A stretch of 64,000 bases of DNA from NCBI RefSeq assembly GCF_900090265.1, contig NZ_LT607752.1:186001-250000 (forward strand), read 5' to 3'. Shown piece by piece: positions 18,347-26,957 of the stretch (position 1 is the stretch's first letter; each line of letters opens with the position of its first letter). Both the position numbers and the translations under genes were made by a program. The notes beneath the pieces are model-generated. The model was not told where the DNA came from. It ran no database searches and worked only from the letters and a program-made list of their open reading frames with translations. This stretch comes from Micromonospora rifamycinica. Lineage in GTDB: Bacteria > Actinomycetota > Actinomycetes > Mycobacteriales > Micromonosporaceae.

Positions 18347-19099
18347 GTGCGCGGGCAACCGGGACGGTCGGTGACCAGCAGGGTGCTGGCGCTGCTCGAC
18401 GCGTTCACCCCGGCCGGTCCGGCGCTGACGCTGAGCGAGCTGGCCCGGCGCACCGGCCTGCCGCTGTCCACCGTGCACCGCCGGGTCGCCGAACTGCTCG
18501 CCTGGGGGGCGCTGGAGCGCGGCGACGACGGGCGGTACCGGATCGGCCTGCGGCTGTGGGAGGTGGGCTCGCTCGCGCCACGCGGGCTGGGGCTGCGGGA
18601 GGTGGCCCTGCCGGTGCTGGAGGACCTGTACGAGGTGACCCACGAGAACGTCCAGCTCGCCGTCCGGCAGGATCTCGAACTCGTCTTCATCGAACGCATC
18701 GCCGGGCGGCACGCGGTGCCCGTGCTCACCAGGGTGGGTGGCCGCTTCGCGTTGCATGCCACCGGGGTCGGGCTGGTCCTGCTCGCGCACGCGCCGGCCG
18801 GGGTCCAGGAGCGGGTGCTGGCCGCGCCGCTGGAGCGCTACACCGCGCTGACCCTCACCGACCCGGCGCGGCTGCGCCGCTGTCTGGCCGAGGTGCGCCG
18901 GGTCGGGTACGCGGTCAGCGACCGGCAGGTCACCATGGACGCCCTGTCGGTGGCCGCCCCGATCCGTGCGGCGGAGGGGGTGGTGGCGGCGATCTCGCTG
19001 GTGGTCGCCCACGACCGGGCGGATCCGTTGGCGCTGGCCCCGCTCGTCCAGGCGGCGGGCCGGGTGCTCTCCCGGGCGCTGGGCGGCAGGTACCGCTGA
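18347..19099 (+). CDS. IclR-family transcription regulator
   Basis: 250 residues. An N-terminal winged HTH (about 10-65: RVLALLDAFTP, LSELARRTGLPLSTVHRRVAELLAWG) is followed by an IclR ligand-binding domain (about 85-245: FIERIAGRHAVPVLTRVGGRFALHATGVGLVLLAHAP, VTMDALSVAAPIRAAEGVV). IclR proteins control aromatic catabolism genes in response to small acids. It lies 30 bases after the reductase gene on the same strand and is the most likely regulator of the O-demethylase genes. The GTG start follows GGAGGAGGGCGG; GTG at 18371 is an alternative. Confidence 0.9.
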   Translation: MRGQPGRSVTSRVLALLDAFTPAGPALTLSELARRTGLPLSTVHRRVAELLAWGALERGDDGRYRIGLRLWEVGSLAPRGLGLREVALPVLEDLYEVTHENVQLAVRQDLELVFIERIAGRHAVPVLTRVGGRFALHATGVGLVLLAHAPAGVQERVLAAPLERYTALTLTDPARLRRCLAEVRRVGYAVSDRQVTMDALSVAAPIRAAEGVVAAISLVVAHDRADPLALAPLVQAAGRVLSRALGGRYR

Positions 19100-19112
19100 G
19101 CGTCGGGCGCGG

Positions 19113-19130
19113 TGACGGCTCCGGCCGTCA
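19113..19130. terminator. Hairpin between convergent iclR and marR genes
   Basis: TGACGGC (19113-19119) pairs with GCCGTCA (19124-19130), loop TCCG. It overlaps the stop codon of the MarR gene. Confidence 0.5.
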
Positions 19131-19595
19131 GTCGGGGAAGGCGAGCAGTCGCAGCAGGCGGGCCAGCCGTTCGTGTTCCCGGGGCGTCACGGCGGGCAGC
19201 GAGCCGAGCCCCACGGCGCGGACGCTGTCCTGGGCGCGGGCGAACAGTTCCCGGCCGGCGTCGGTGGCGACCAGCACGTTGGCCCGGCGGTCGGCGGGGT
19301 CGGCCCGGCGCTCCACCAGTGCCCGCTGGGCCAGCCCGTCGATGAGGGCGACGACCTGGCTGGGGTCGAGCCGCAGGAACTCGGCGAGTTCCCGCTGGGT
19401 CGGGCGGACGTCGTCGGCGGCCAGGGCGAGCACCGAGTAGGAACGGGCCTTCAACCCGTGCTCGGCGAGCGCGGCGTTCGCCGCGGCGAGGGCCAGGGCG
19501 TTGGCGCGGGCCAGCAGGAAGCTCAGGTCCCCGGCGAGCACGCTGTCCCGGAGCCGGTCGCGTCCGGTCGACCGGGTCCTGTCGACAGGGGACAT
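19128..19595 (-). CDS. MarR-family repressor (CouR/PhdR-like)
   Basis: 155 residues with the MarR winged-helix core (ALAADDVRPTQRELAEFLRL, DPSQVVALIDGLAQRALVERR, DPADRRANVLVATDAGRELF). It is divergent from an SDR-amidohydrolase-MaoC-CoA ligase cluster. In Rhodococcus jostii (CouR) and Corynebacterium (PhdR), a MarR repressor sits with equivalent genes and responds to hydroxycinnamoyl-CoA, so the same role is inferred. The ATG at 19595 lacks a Shine-Dalgarno, but TACCAT lies exactly six bases upstream, fitting a leaderless transcript; an ATG at 19631 is less likely because it overlaps the divergent -35. Confidence 0.88.
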   Translation of the reverse strand: MSPVDRTRSTGRDRLRDSVLAGDLSFLLARANALALAAANAALAEHGLKARSYSVLALAADDVRPTQRELAEFLRLDPSQVVALIDGLAQRALVERRADPADRRANVLVATDAGRELFARAQDSVRAVGLGSLPAVTPREHERLARLLRLLAFPD

Positions 19596-19601
19596 GGCGC
19601 G

Positions 19602-19653
19602 ATGGTAGCAAGCATCCCGAATAATTGACATTCTCAACGGTCCGTGCTCAGAT
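19602..19653. promoter_or_regulatory. Divergent marR / SDR promoter region
   Basis: For the SDR: TTGACA (19625-19630), 17 nt, TCAGAT (19648-19653). For marR: TACCAT (19607-19602 on the complement), six bases from its ATG. The small dyad GAAT-N7-ATTC (19619-19633) covers the -35 and is a candidate operator. Confidence 0.5.
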
Positions 19654-19676
19654 CGCATCGACGAAAGGGAGTGCCC

Positions 19677-20603
19677 ATGTCACTGGACGGCAAAGTCGCC
19701 ATCGTCACCGGATCCGGGCGGGGGCTCGGTCTCGCCTACGCCCAGGAGTTGGCGCGGCGCGGCGCGGCCGTCGTGGTCAACGACGTCGACGCCGAGGCCA
19801 CCGCCGGTGCCGTGGCGGCGATCGAGGCGTCCGGTGGCCGGGCCGTCGCGGTGACCGCACCGGTCGGCCCGACCGCGACGGCGGAGGTACTCGTCAGCGC
19901 CGCGGTGGAGCACTTCGGGCGGTTGGACATCGTGGTCACCAACGCCGGCGTGCTGCGCGACACGGTGCTGTGGAAGATGAGCGACGACGACTTCGACACC
20001 GTGGTCAACGTGCACCTGCGCGGCACCTTCACCACCGTGCGCGAGGCGGTGCGGCAGATGCGGCAGGCCGGCGGGGGCGGCCGGATCATCTGCATCGGGT
20101 CGCCCACCGGCCAGCGCGGCACCTTCGGCCAGACCAACTACGCGGCGGCCAAGGCGGGCATCGTCGGCATGGTCCGCACCTGGGCGCTGGAGCTGAGGCG
20201 GGCCGGCATCACCGCCAACACCGTCGTCCCGGTCGCCGCCACCGCGATGACCGCCACCGTCCCCTACTTCGCCGCGGCGGTACGCGCCGAGGCGGACGGC
20301 GACCCGATGCCGGCGTTCTTCCGGCACGATCTCGGCTTCGGCACCGCCGCCGACGTCGCGGGGCTGGTCGCCTTCCTCGGCTCCGACGCGGCGGCCCAGG
20401 TGACCGGGCAGGTGATCGGGGTCGGCGGTGACCGGCTCCAGATCTGGACCCATCCGGAGGCGGCGGTGACCGCCTACCGGGAGGGCGGCTGGACGTACGA
20501 CGCGCTGGTGCAGGCCTGGCCGGCGACGTTCGCCGGGGCGACGCAGAGTGTCGGCGAACGCTTCCCGGAGCTGCCCGCCCAGTTCCAGCCGGCCACCCCC
20601 TGA
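19677..20603 (+). CDS. SDR-family 3-hydroxyacyl-CoA dehydrogenase (CouM/PhdD-like)
   Basis: 308 residues. The NAD motif TGSGRGLG is at residues 11-18, NAG at about 89-91, catalytic Ser in CIGSPTGQRG and the YxxxK pair in NYAAAKAGIVG. The ~50-residue C-terminal extension after the Rossmann core is typical of the HSD17B4-like branch. In context it would oxidise the 3-hydroxy-3-arylpropionyl-CoA intermediate of p-hydroxycinnamate breakdown to the beta-keto thioester. The ATG follows AAAGGGA. It is the first gene of the cluster with amidohydrolase, MaoC and ligase. Confidence 0.87.
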   Translation: MSLDGKVAIVTGSGRGLGLAYAQELARRGAAVVVNDVDAEATAGAVAAIEASGGRAVAVTAPVGPTATAEVLVSAAVEHFGRLDIVVTNAGVLRDTVLWKMSDDDFDTVVNVHLRGTFTTVREAVRQMRQAGGGGRIICIGSPTGQRGTFGQTNYAAAKAGIVGMVRTWALELRRAGITANTVVPVAATAMTATVPYFAAAVRAEADGDPMPAFFRHDLGFGTAADVAGLVAFLGSDAAAQVTGQVIGVGGDRLQIWTHPEAAVTAYREGGWTYDALVQAWPATFAGATQSVGERFPELPAQFQPATP

Positions 20604-20671
20604 CCCACCCGGCCCGCGAACCGACCCCCGGCCCGCCGGACCACGGACCCGCCCGACGGAGGCTGCCGCCG

Positions 20672-21574
20672 ATGTACCAGCCCGCGATCGACCTGGCCAC
20701 CGTCACGGCGATCGACATGCACGTGCACATCGAGGTCGACGACCACGGTCACACCTCGCTGCCCGAACCGCTGGTGGCGGCGGCGTCGAGGTACTTCCGG
20801 ACGGACGGACCCCGGCCGGCGGTCGACGCGGTGGCGCGGTACTACCGCGAGCGCGCCATGGCCGCCGTCGTCTTCACCGTGGACGCGGGCACCCAGCTGA
20901 GGCACCCGCCGCTGTCCAGCGTCGACATCGCCCGGGCCGCCGCCGAGCACGCCGACGTGCTCATCCCCTTCGGGTCGGTCGATCCGCGCACCGGCGGGGC
21001 GGCCCTCGAACTGGCCGACCGGCTGATCACCGAGGAAGGGGTACGCGGCTTCAAGTTCCACCCCACCGTCCAGGGTTTCGACCCCGGCCGCGACGAGTAC
21101 GCCCCGCTGTGGGGCCTGATCGAGCGGGCCGGGCTCCCGGCGATCTTCCACACCGGGCAGACCGGCATCGGCGCGGGCACCCCCGGCGGTCACGGCCTGC
21201 GGCTCGGCCTGTCCAACCCGATGCTGCTCGACCCGGTGGCGGCCGACTTCCCGGACCTCCAGATCGTCATGGCCCATCCGTCGGTGCCCTGGCAGGACGA
21301 GGCGCTGTCGGTGGCCACGCACAAGCCCAACACCTGGATCGACCTGTCCGGCTGGAGCCCGAAGTACTTCCCGGCAGAGCTGGTGCGGCACGCCAACTCG
21401 GTGCTCCGGCACCGGGTGCTCTTCGGCACCGACTACCCGTTGCTCACCCCCGACCGGTGGTTGCGCGACGTCACGACCACCGACCTCAGGCCGGACGTGC
21501 TCCCGGGCATCCTCAAGGACAACGCGGTCCGGCTGCTGGGCCTCGCCGGGGAACGACGAGAGGAAGCACCATGA
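20672..21574 (+). CDS. Amidohydrolase-family beta-ketoacyl-CoA hydrolase (CouO/PhdE-like)
   Basis: 300 residues of the Amidohydro_2 TIM-barrel type. Metal and active-site segments are DMHVHIE (about 16), FKFHPTVQGFDP (about 125), FHTGQTGIGAG (about 160), MAHPSVPWQDEA (about 203) and LFGTDYPLLTPDRW (about 253). The sequence style matches proteins annotated as 4-hydroxyphenyl-beta-ketoacyl-CoA hydrolase, which cleave the keto thioester to hydroxybenzoate and acetyl-CoA without a thiolase. The neighbours (SDR, hydratase, ligase, MarR) support this. The stop overlaps the maoC start (ATGA). Ferulate would give vanillate, p-coumarate 4-hydroxybenzoate. Confidence 0.87.
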   Translation: MYQPAIDLATVTAIDMHVHIEVDDHGHTSLPEPLVAAASRYFRTDGPRPAVDAVARYYRERAMAAVVFTVDAGTQLRHPPLSSVDIARAAAEHADVLIPFGSVDPRTGGAALELADRLITEEGVRGFKFHPTVQGFDPGRDEYAPLWGLIERAGLPAIFHTGQTGIGAGTPGGHGLRLGLSNPMLLDPVAADFPDLQIVMAHPSVPWQDEALSVATHKPNTWIDLSGWSPKYFPAELVRHANSVLRHRVLFGTDYPLLTPDRWLRDVTTTDLRPDVLPGILKDNAVRLLGLAGERREEAP

Positions 21575-22023
21575 CCACGACCATCAGCTACGACCAGCTC
21601 CCCGACCTCGCCGGCACCGATCTGGGGCACACCGGGTACCGGACGGTCACCCAGGACCAGGTGAACCTGTTCGCCGACGCCACCGACGACCACCAGTGGA
21701 TCCACGTCGACCCCGAGCGGGCGGCGGCCGGGCCGTTCGGCGCACCGATCGCGCACGGCTTCCTCACGCTGTCGCTGGCCGTGCCGTTCTGGACCGAGCT
21801 GCTCGAGGTCAAGGGCGTGTCCACGAAGGTGAACTACGGGCTCGACCGGGTGCGCTTCCCCGCGCCGGTGGTGGTCGGGGCGCGGGTGCGGATGCGGGCC
21901 GCCGTCGCCGAGGTGACCGGGGTGCGCGACGGCTACCAGCTCACCGTCGACCAGACCATCGAGATCGAGGGCGTGGCCAAGCCGGCGGTCGTCGCGCGGG
22001 GGTTGTACCGCTTCCACGCCTGA
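21571..22023 (+). CDS. MaoC-like enoyl-CoA hydratase (PhdC-like)
   Basis: 150 residues, a single hot-dog domain with the hydratase-2 active site in FADATDDHQWIHVD (Asp/His, about residues 33-46) and PIAHGFLTLSLA. The short single-domain form suits bacterial hydratases acting on aromatic enoyl-CoAs. In this cluster it would hydrate the double bond of hydroxycinnamoyl-CoA. The start overlaps the amidohydrolase stop by four bases. A paralogue is encoded at 42200, sharing the segments DHQWIHVD and VNYGLDRVRF. Confidence 0.88.
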   Translation: MTTTISYDQLPDLAGTDLGHTGYRTVTQDQVNLFADATDDHQWIHVDPERAAAGPFGAPIAHGFLTLSLAVPFWTELLEVKGVSTKVNYGLDRVRFPAPVVVGARVRMRAAVAEVTGVRDGYQLTVDQTIEIEGVAKPAVVARGLYRFHA

Positions 22024-22102
22024 GCCGGGGGGCGTCCTTCCCGCCTGAACCCCTTGGGGGGCGTCCGGGCCGGCCGCGCACACCACCACCAGGAGGCTGC
22101 TG

Positions 22103-23629
22103 ATGCACCAGCACGGGATCGGCGCGTGGGTGGCCAAGCGCCGGCTCACGTCCCCGGACCGGGTCGCCCTGATCCACGGCGAGGGGTCCACCGTCACGTA
22201 CGCCCAGTTCGCCGACGCGGTGGACCGCGTCGGCGCGGTGCTGCGGGAACACGGCGTCGGCGTCGGCGACGCCGTGGCCTACCTGGGCGAGAACAGCCCG
22301 GAGTTCCTGGAGGTGATGTTCGCGGCGGCCCGACTCGGTGCGGTGTTCGTGCCGGTGAACACCCGGCTGGCGCCCCCCGAGATCGGCTACCTCCTGGCGG
22401 ACTGCGACGCCCGGGTGCTGGTCCACGACCCGGAGTTCGCGGCGTCGGTGGCCACCGCCCTGCCGGCCGCCCGGGTCCGGCAGGTGGTGGTCACCGGCGA
22501 GGGCACCCCGGACCGGCCGGGGCTGGCCGCGTTGGTGCGGGAGGCCGACCCGGAGCGCACCGGCCGGGCCGACCCGGGCCTGGCGGACCCGGCGGCGATC
22601 GTCTACACCTCGGGCACCACCGGTCGGGCCAAGGGCGCGGTGCTGACCCACGGCAACCTCACCTGGGTCGCGCTCAACTGCGTGGTCGACTACGACGTCG
22701 TCTCGACCGACGTGGCGCTGATGATCTCGCCGCTGTTCCACGTGGCCTCGCTGGGGATGGGCGCCCTGCCGGTCATCCTCAAGGGCGCCACGATGGTCGT
22801 CGAGCGGGGCTTCGAGCCGGGGCGGGCGCTCGCCCGGATCGCCCGGCACGGCGTCACCATGCTCAGCGGCGTGCCGACCACCTACCAGCTGCTGGCCGAC
22901 CATCCCGCCTGGGCCTCGACCGACCTGTCCACGCTGGCCAAGCTGACCTGCGGCGGTTCGGCGGTGCCGACCCGCATCCTGGACGCGTACGAGGCGCGGG
23001 GGCTGTCCTTCTCGCAGGGGTACGGCATGACCGAGGCGTCGCCGGGCGCGACCGCGCTGCCGCCCGCGTTGACCCGGGCCAAGCAGGGCAGCGTCGGCCT
23101 GCCGCACTTCTTCACCGACGTGCGGATCACCGGCCCGACCGGTGCCGTGCTGCCCGCCGGTGCGGTCGGCGAGATCGAGGTGGCCGGTCCCAACGTCTTC
23201 CCCGGCTACCACGGCCTGCCGGCGGCGACCGCCGAGGCGTTCACGCCCGACGGGTGGTTCCGCTCCGGCGACCTGGGCCACCTGGACGCCGACGGCTGCC
23301 TCTACGTCACCGGCCGGCTCAAGGACATGATCATCTCGGGTGGCGAGAACATCTACCCGGCCGAGCTCGAACTGCTGCTCGGCGAGATCGACGGAGTGGT
23401 CTCGGCGGCCGTCATCGGGGTGCCGGACGACCGCTGGGGTGAGGTGCCGTGGGCGATCGTGACCGTCCGGGAGGGGGCCGCCGTGGACACCGACGCCGTG
23501 CGCGCGTACCTCGACGGCAGGATCGCCCGCTACAAGCTGCCGAAGAACGTGGTCATCGTGGACGAGCTGCCGCGGACCGCGTCGGGGAAGGTGCGGAAGG
23601 CGGAGCTGCGGGCCCGGTTCGCCGGCTGA
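22103..23629 (+). CDS. Acyl-CoA ligase, hydroxycinnamate type (CouL/PhdA-like)
   Basis: 508 residues, ANL superfamily. The P-loop YTSGTTGRAKGAVLTHGN is near residue 168, A5 motif QGYGMTEASPG near 303, A7/A8 GWFRSGDLGHLD and DMIISGGENIYP, and the catalytic lysine in TASGKVRKAEL near the C-terminus. It activates a carboxylic acid as CoA thioester; the neighbours point to p-coumarate, ferulate or caffeate. The ATG at 22103 follows AGGAGG. Its last 77 bases overlap the PaaX-like gene on the other strand, which limits independent evolution of both C-termini. Confidence 0.9.
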   Translation: MHQHGIGAWVAKRRLTSPDRVALIHGEGSTVTYAQFADAVDRVGAVLREHGVGVGDAVAYLGENSPEFLEVMFAAARLGAVFVPVNTRLAPPEIGYLLADCDARVLVHDPEFAASVATALPAARVRQVVVTGEGTPDRPGLAALVREADPERTGRADPGLADPAAIVYTSGTTGRAKGAVLTHGNLTWVALNCVVDYDVVSTDVALMISPLFHVASLGMGALPVILKGATMVVERGFEPGRALARIARHGVTMLSGVPTTYQLLADHPAWASTDLSTLAKLTCGGSAVPTRILDAYEARGLSFSQGYGMTEASPGATALPPALTRAKQGSVGLPHFFTDVRITGPTGAVLPAGAVGEIEVAGPNVFPGYHGLPAATAEAFTPDGWFRSGDLGHLDADGCLYVTGRLKDMIISGGENIYPAELELLLGEIDGVVSAAVIGVPDDRWGEVPWAIVTVREGAAVDTDAVRAYLDGRIARYKLPKNVVIVDELPRTASGKVRKAELRARFAG

Positions 23630-24482
23630 CCGTGGGCCGGGCCGCGGCGAGCGCGGCGAACTCCGCCGTGGACGCCTGGGCCAGCGCGCGGTGCGCCCGG
23701 CGGTAGGTCTCCACCGACCGCGCGGCCGGCCACTGCGCGTCCATGAACTCCGCCGGCAGCCGGGGGTCGGCCCGCAGCAGGGCGAGCCAGTCCGCCACCA
23801 GCATCGTCCGTACGGTGAGGGCGCTCGTCGCCGTGGCCGTCGCGGCCGGGTCCGCCCACCGCTCGATGAACGCCAGGTGCTCCCGGCGGATCGCCTCGAT
23901 GTCCCAGGCGGCGCGGACGCTCCCGCCGATCGGGAAGCCGGCGAGCTCCCGGGCGTGGAAGGCGACCACGGCGTGCGGTGCGAGATCCTGCCGCAGCGGC
24001 TCCAGCGAACCGGCCAGGTCGACCTCGCCGGGTGCCAGCCACAGCCCGTCGCGGATCGGCGCGAAACCCTCCCAGGTGAGAGTGGACCGCAGCCGGTGCC
24101 GCAACCTGCGGTGGTCCTCGGGGATCGAGAAGGTGACCAGCGTCCAGCCGCCGCCCTGCGGGTCGAACGGCCGTGGCCCGCGTACCCGGTGGGTCGCCTC
24201 GCGCAGCACCGCCGTCCCGTGCTCGGTCAGCGCGAACAGCGTCTCCCGGCCGCTGCGGCCCCGGGCGAGGACGCCGCTGCGCACGAGCCGGTCGAGGGTG
24301 GCCCGGGTCGCCGGTGCGGCGACCCCCGCCCCCTCCAGCACCGTGATCAGGACGCTCGCCCGGATCGGCCCGGTGGCGTCGTCGACCACGTGCTCGCCGA
24401 AGAAGGCGAGCAGCAGCTGCTTCGGTTGACGCCGACCCACGGCTGTCCCTCTCGGTGCGTTCGTCGTCCGGGCGTCGCTCAC
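23553..24482 (-). CDS. PaaX-family transcription regulator
   Basis: 309 residues. The PaaX layout is visible: N-terminal winged helix (QLLLAFFGEHV, ASVLITVLEGAGVAAPATRATLDRLVRSGVL), the middle domain beginning WTLVTFSIPEDHRRLRHRLRSTLTWEGFAPIRDGLWLAP, and a helical C-terminal domain (WADPAATA..., FMDAQWPA). PaaX proteins repress aromatic-acid CoA genes and sense aryl-CoA. It is the last gene of the ABC importer operon, its ATG overlapping the ATPase stop (ATGA). The C-terminal ~25 residues, Ser/Ala/Pro/Arg-rich, are encoded opposite the CoA ligase 3' end and may be non-functional read-through. Confidence 0.85.
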   Translation of the reverse strand: MSDARTTNAPRGTAVGRRQPKQLLLAFFGEHVVDDATGPIRASVLITVLEGAGVAAPATRATLDRLVRSGVLARGRSGRETLFALTEHGTAVLREATHRVRGPRPFDPQGGGWTLVTFSIPEDHRRLRHRLRSTLTWEGFAPIRDGLWLAPGEVDLAGSLEPLRQDLAPHAVVAFHARELAGFPIGGSVRAAWDIEAIRREHLAFIERWADPAATATATSALTVRTMLVADWLALLRADPRLPAEFMDAQWPAARSVETYRRAHRALAQASTAEFAALAAARPTVSRRTGPAAPPSAPSPTRSAAARPR

Positions 24483-25288
24483 GGCGCGGACCGGTCCGCC
24501 GGCTGCCCGCGCTTGGCCCGCTGGATCTCGCCGTAGACGCGCGTACGCAGCTCGGTGAAGCGGGGCAGGGCGCGGGTGGTGATCTGGTCGCGCTCCGGCG
24601 GCAGGTCGACAGTCAGGTCCTCCCGGACCCGGGTCGGGGCGTGGGAGAGCACGAGCACCCGCTCGCCCAGGTACACCGACTCGTCGATGTCGTGGGTGAC
24701 GAACAGGATCGACATCTCCCGGCGGGCGTGCAGCTCGCGGACCAGATCCTCCAGGTCGGCCCGGGTCTGCGCGTCGACGGCGGCGAACGGCTCATCCATG
24801 ATCAGGACCTCGGGCTGGTAGGCGACGGCCCGGGCGATCGCCACCCGCTGCTGCATCCCGCCGGAGAGCTGCCACGGGTGGCTGCGCGCGGCGTGCCCCA
24901 GGCCGACCGCGTCGAGCGCGTCGGCGACCAGTGTGCCGCGCGCGGCGCGGGAGAGCTTCTTGTGCCGCAGCGGCAGCTCGACGTTTCCGCGTACTGTCAG
25001 CCACGGGTAGAGGCTGCGCCCGTACTCCTGGAACACCACCGCCATGGCGGGGCTCGGGCCGGTCACCGGGGCCCCGTGCATCTCGACCACCCCGCCGGTG
25101 GGCCGCAGCAGACCGGCGAGACACTTCAGCAGGGTGGTCTTGCCGCACCCGGACGGCCCGACGATGCAGACCAGCTCACCGGCGTCCATGGTGAAGCTGA
25201 GGTCCCCGATCGCCTCGACGTCGCCGGTGGGGGACTGGTAGACCTTGCGCAGGTGCTCCACCCGCAGCAGGGTGCGCCGGTCAGACAC
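24479..25288 (-). CDS. ABC importer ATPase (SsuB/TauB type)
   Basis: 269 residues. Walker A is GPSGCGKTT (about 40), the signature LSGGMQQRVAIARAV, Walker B VLIMDEPFAAVD and the H-loop FVTHDIDE. The DEPFAAVD form and MQQR signature are typical of nitrate/sulfonate/taurine-type importers (NitT/TauT family). The GTG at 25288 overlaps the permease stop by eight bases. It powers uptake with the permeases at 25281 and 26096 and the lipoprotein at 26958. Aromatic acid or aryl sulfonate is the inferred substrate, from the PaaX neighbour. Confidence 0.93.
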   Translation of the reverse strand: MSDRRTLLRVEHLRKVYQSPTGDVEAIGDLSFTMDAGELVCIVGPSGCGKTTLLKCLAGLLRPTGGVVEMHGAPVTGPSPAMAVVFQEYGRSLYPWLTVRGNVELPLRHKKLSRAARGTLVADALDAVGLGHAARSHPWQLSGGMQQRVAIARAVAYQPEVLIMDEPFAAVDAQTRADLEDLVRELHARREMSILFVTHDIDESVYLGERVLVLSHAPTRVREDLTVDLPPERDQITTRALPRFTELRTRVYGEIQRAKRGQPADRSAP

Positions 25289-26099
25289 GGTTGACCTCCC
25301 TGATTCCGTGGTACCAGCGCAGGACGCGCCGTTCGACGAGACCGAACACCACCGCGAGCAGCACGCCGACCAGCCCGAGCAGCAGGATGCCGCTCCACAT
25401 CTCGGCGACCAGGTAGTTGCGCTGGAAGTAGGCGATCCGGTAGCCGAGCCCGGCCGACGAGGCGAACATCTCGGAGATGACCATCAGGATGAGGCCGACC
25501 GAGAGGGCCTGCCGGACCCCGGCCATGATCCGTGGGCTGGCGGCCGGGAGCACCAGGAACCACAGCCGTTCCCACCAGGTGACCCGGAACGACCGCGCGG
25601 TCTGCGTCATGACGCTGTCGGTGGACCGGACCCCCTCGATCGTGTTCAGCAGGATCGGCCAGACCGCGCCGGAGACGATCACCACGACCTTCATGGTGCC
25701 GGTGATGCCGAGCAGGAGCATCATCACCGGGATCAGCACCGGCGGCGGGATGGCCCGGAGGAACTCCAGCAGGGGTTCGAGCAGCTCGCGCAGCCACCGG
25801 GTCAGGCCGATGACGGTCCCGGCGGCGGTGCCGAGCACTATCGACGCGCCCAGGCCGAGGCCGAGCCGGGCGAGGCTCGGCAGCACGTCCCCGGTGAACG
25901 CCGGCCCGATCCAGGTGTCGACGAAGGCGTCGGCGATGGTCACCGGGTCGGGGAAGAACCGGTTCGTCGCCCTCGTCGCCACCAGGCCCCAGAGCACCAG
26001 GAGCAGCAGCGGCAGCCCGAGGGCGTGCAGCAGGCCCACCGCCAGCCGGCCGCCGGTCCCGCGCCGGGGCGGTCGGCCGGCGGTTCCGTGCCCGGTCAC
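25281..26099 (-). CDS. ABC importer permease (SsuC/TauC type), second of two
   Basis: 272 residues with about six membrane helices and the BPD_transp_1 coupling loop (TARSFRVTWWERLWFLVLPAASPRIMAGVRQALSVG is the EAA region). The GTG at 26099 overlaps the preceding permease stop (GTGA) and follows GAGGAG; the frame is open much further upstream but that part lies inside the neighbour. Two different permease genes imply a heterodimeric channel, unlike the usual single SsuC. Confidence 0.92.
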   Translation of the reverse strand: MTGHGTAGRPPRRGTGGRLAVGLLHALGLPLLLLVLWGLVATRATNRFFPDPVTIADAFVDTWIGPAFTGDVLPSLARLGLGLGASIVLGTAAGTVIGLTRWLRELLEPLLEFLRAIPPPVLIPVMMLLLGITGTMKVVVIVSGAVWPILLNTIEGVRSTDSVMTQTARSFRVTWWERLWFLVLPAASPRIMAGVRQALSVGLILMVISEMFASSAGLGYRIAYFQRNYLVAEMWSGILLLGLVGVLLAVVFGLVERRVLRWYHGIREVNRV

Positions 26100-26896
26100 G
26101 GCGTCTCCTCGCCCCGTACCGACTGGTGCCAGGACAGCGTCCGCCGCTCGACGAACCGGAAGACCAGGTTCACCGCCAGCCCGAGCAGGCCGGTGACCAC
26201 GACTAGGGCGTACAGGCCGACGGCGTCCCCGGCGGACCGGGACAGCTCGATCATGCGGCCGAGGCCGGGGTTGCCGATCACCATCTCCGCGGTGACGGCC
26301 AGGATGAGCGCCACCGCCGCGGCGAGCCGCAGCCCGGTCATCAGGTACGGCAGGGCGGTCGGCAGGACGAGGTGGGTCAACCGCTCGCGGCGGCGCAGCC
26401 CGAAGCTGCGGGCGGTGTCCCGGGCGACCGCGTCGACGTCGGCGACCCCGTAGATCACCTGCACGAACACCTGCCAGAACGACGCGTAGACGATGATCAC
26501 CAGGGCGGCCTCGCGCTGGATGCCGAACATCAGCACGGCGAGCGGGATCAGGGCGACCGACGGGATGGGACGTAGGAACTCCACCGTCGTGTGGGTCGCG
26601 CGCCGCAGGAACGGCACCAGCCCTACGACCGTGCCGAGGACGACGGCGGCGACCGTGGCCACCGTCACCCCGATCGCCCACGACGTCATGGTGCTGCCCA
26701 GTCGCCGCCAGAACGCGAGGTCGACGAGCTGCTCGGCCAGCCGGGCGAGCACGTCGGTCACCCGGGGCAGGTACTGCGGGTCGACCAGGCCCAGCGTGGG
26801 GACCGCCTGCCAGCAGACGAGGAAGCCGGCCAGGCCGAGGCCGCCCAGCAGCGCCCTGCGTGCCGTGCCAAGGCGTCGGGTGGGGGGCACGCGCAT
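26096..26896 (-). CDS. ABC importer permease (SsuC/TauC type), first of two
   Basis: 266 residues, about six membrane helices starting at residue ~15. The EAA loop is DTARSFGLRRRERLTHLVLP followed by ALPYLMTGLRLAAAVALILAV. It resembles the second permease over the central region but is clearly diverged, an old duplication. It starts 61 bases after the binding-protein gene, separated by a GC hairpin that may damp readthrough. Together with the ATPase it forms the translocation unit. Confidence 0.92.
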   Translation of the reverse strand: MRVPPTRRLGTARRALLGGLGLAGFLVCWQAVPTLGLVDPQYLPRVTDVLARLAEQLVDLAFWRRLGSTMTSWAIGVTVATVAAVVLGTVVGLVPFLRRATHTTVEFLRPIPSVALIPLAVLMFGIQREAALVIIVYASFWQVFVQVIYGVADVDAVARDTARSFGLRRRERLTHLVLPTALPYLMTGLRLAAAVALILAVTAEMVIGNPGLGRMIELSRSAGDAVGLYALVVVTGLLGLAVNLVFRFVERRTLSWHQSVRGEETP

Positions 26897-26922
26897 GTCA
26901 CCTCCGTGGTGGCGCGGACGAC

Positions 26923-26950
26923 GCCGCCCGCCCGGGGCCGGGCGGGCGGC
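26923..26950 (-). terminator. GC hairpin between binding-protein and permease genes
   Basis: GCCGCCCGCCCGG (26923-26935) is followed two bases later by its exact complement (26938-26950). As it lies inside the operon, it may be a partial terminator or mRNA stabiliser that gives more binding protein than permease. Confidence 0.55.
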
Positions 26951-26957
26951 CCGCCGG

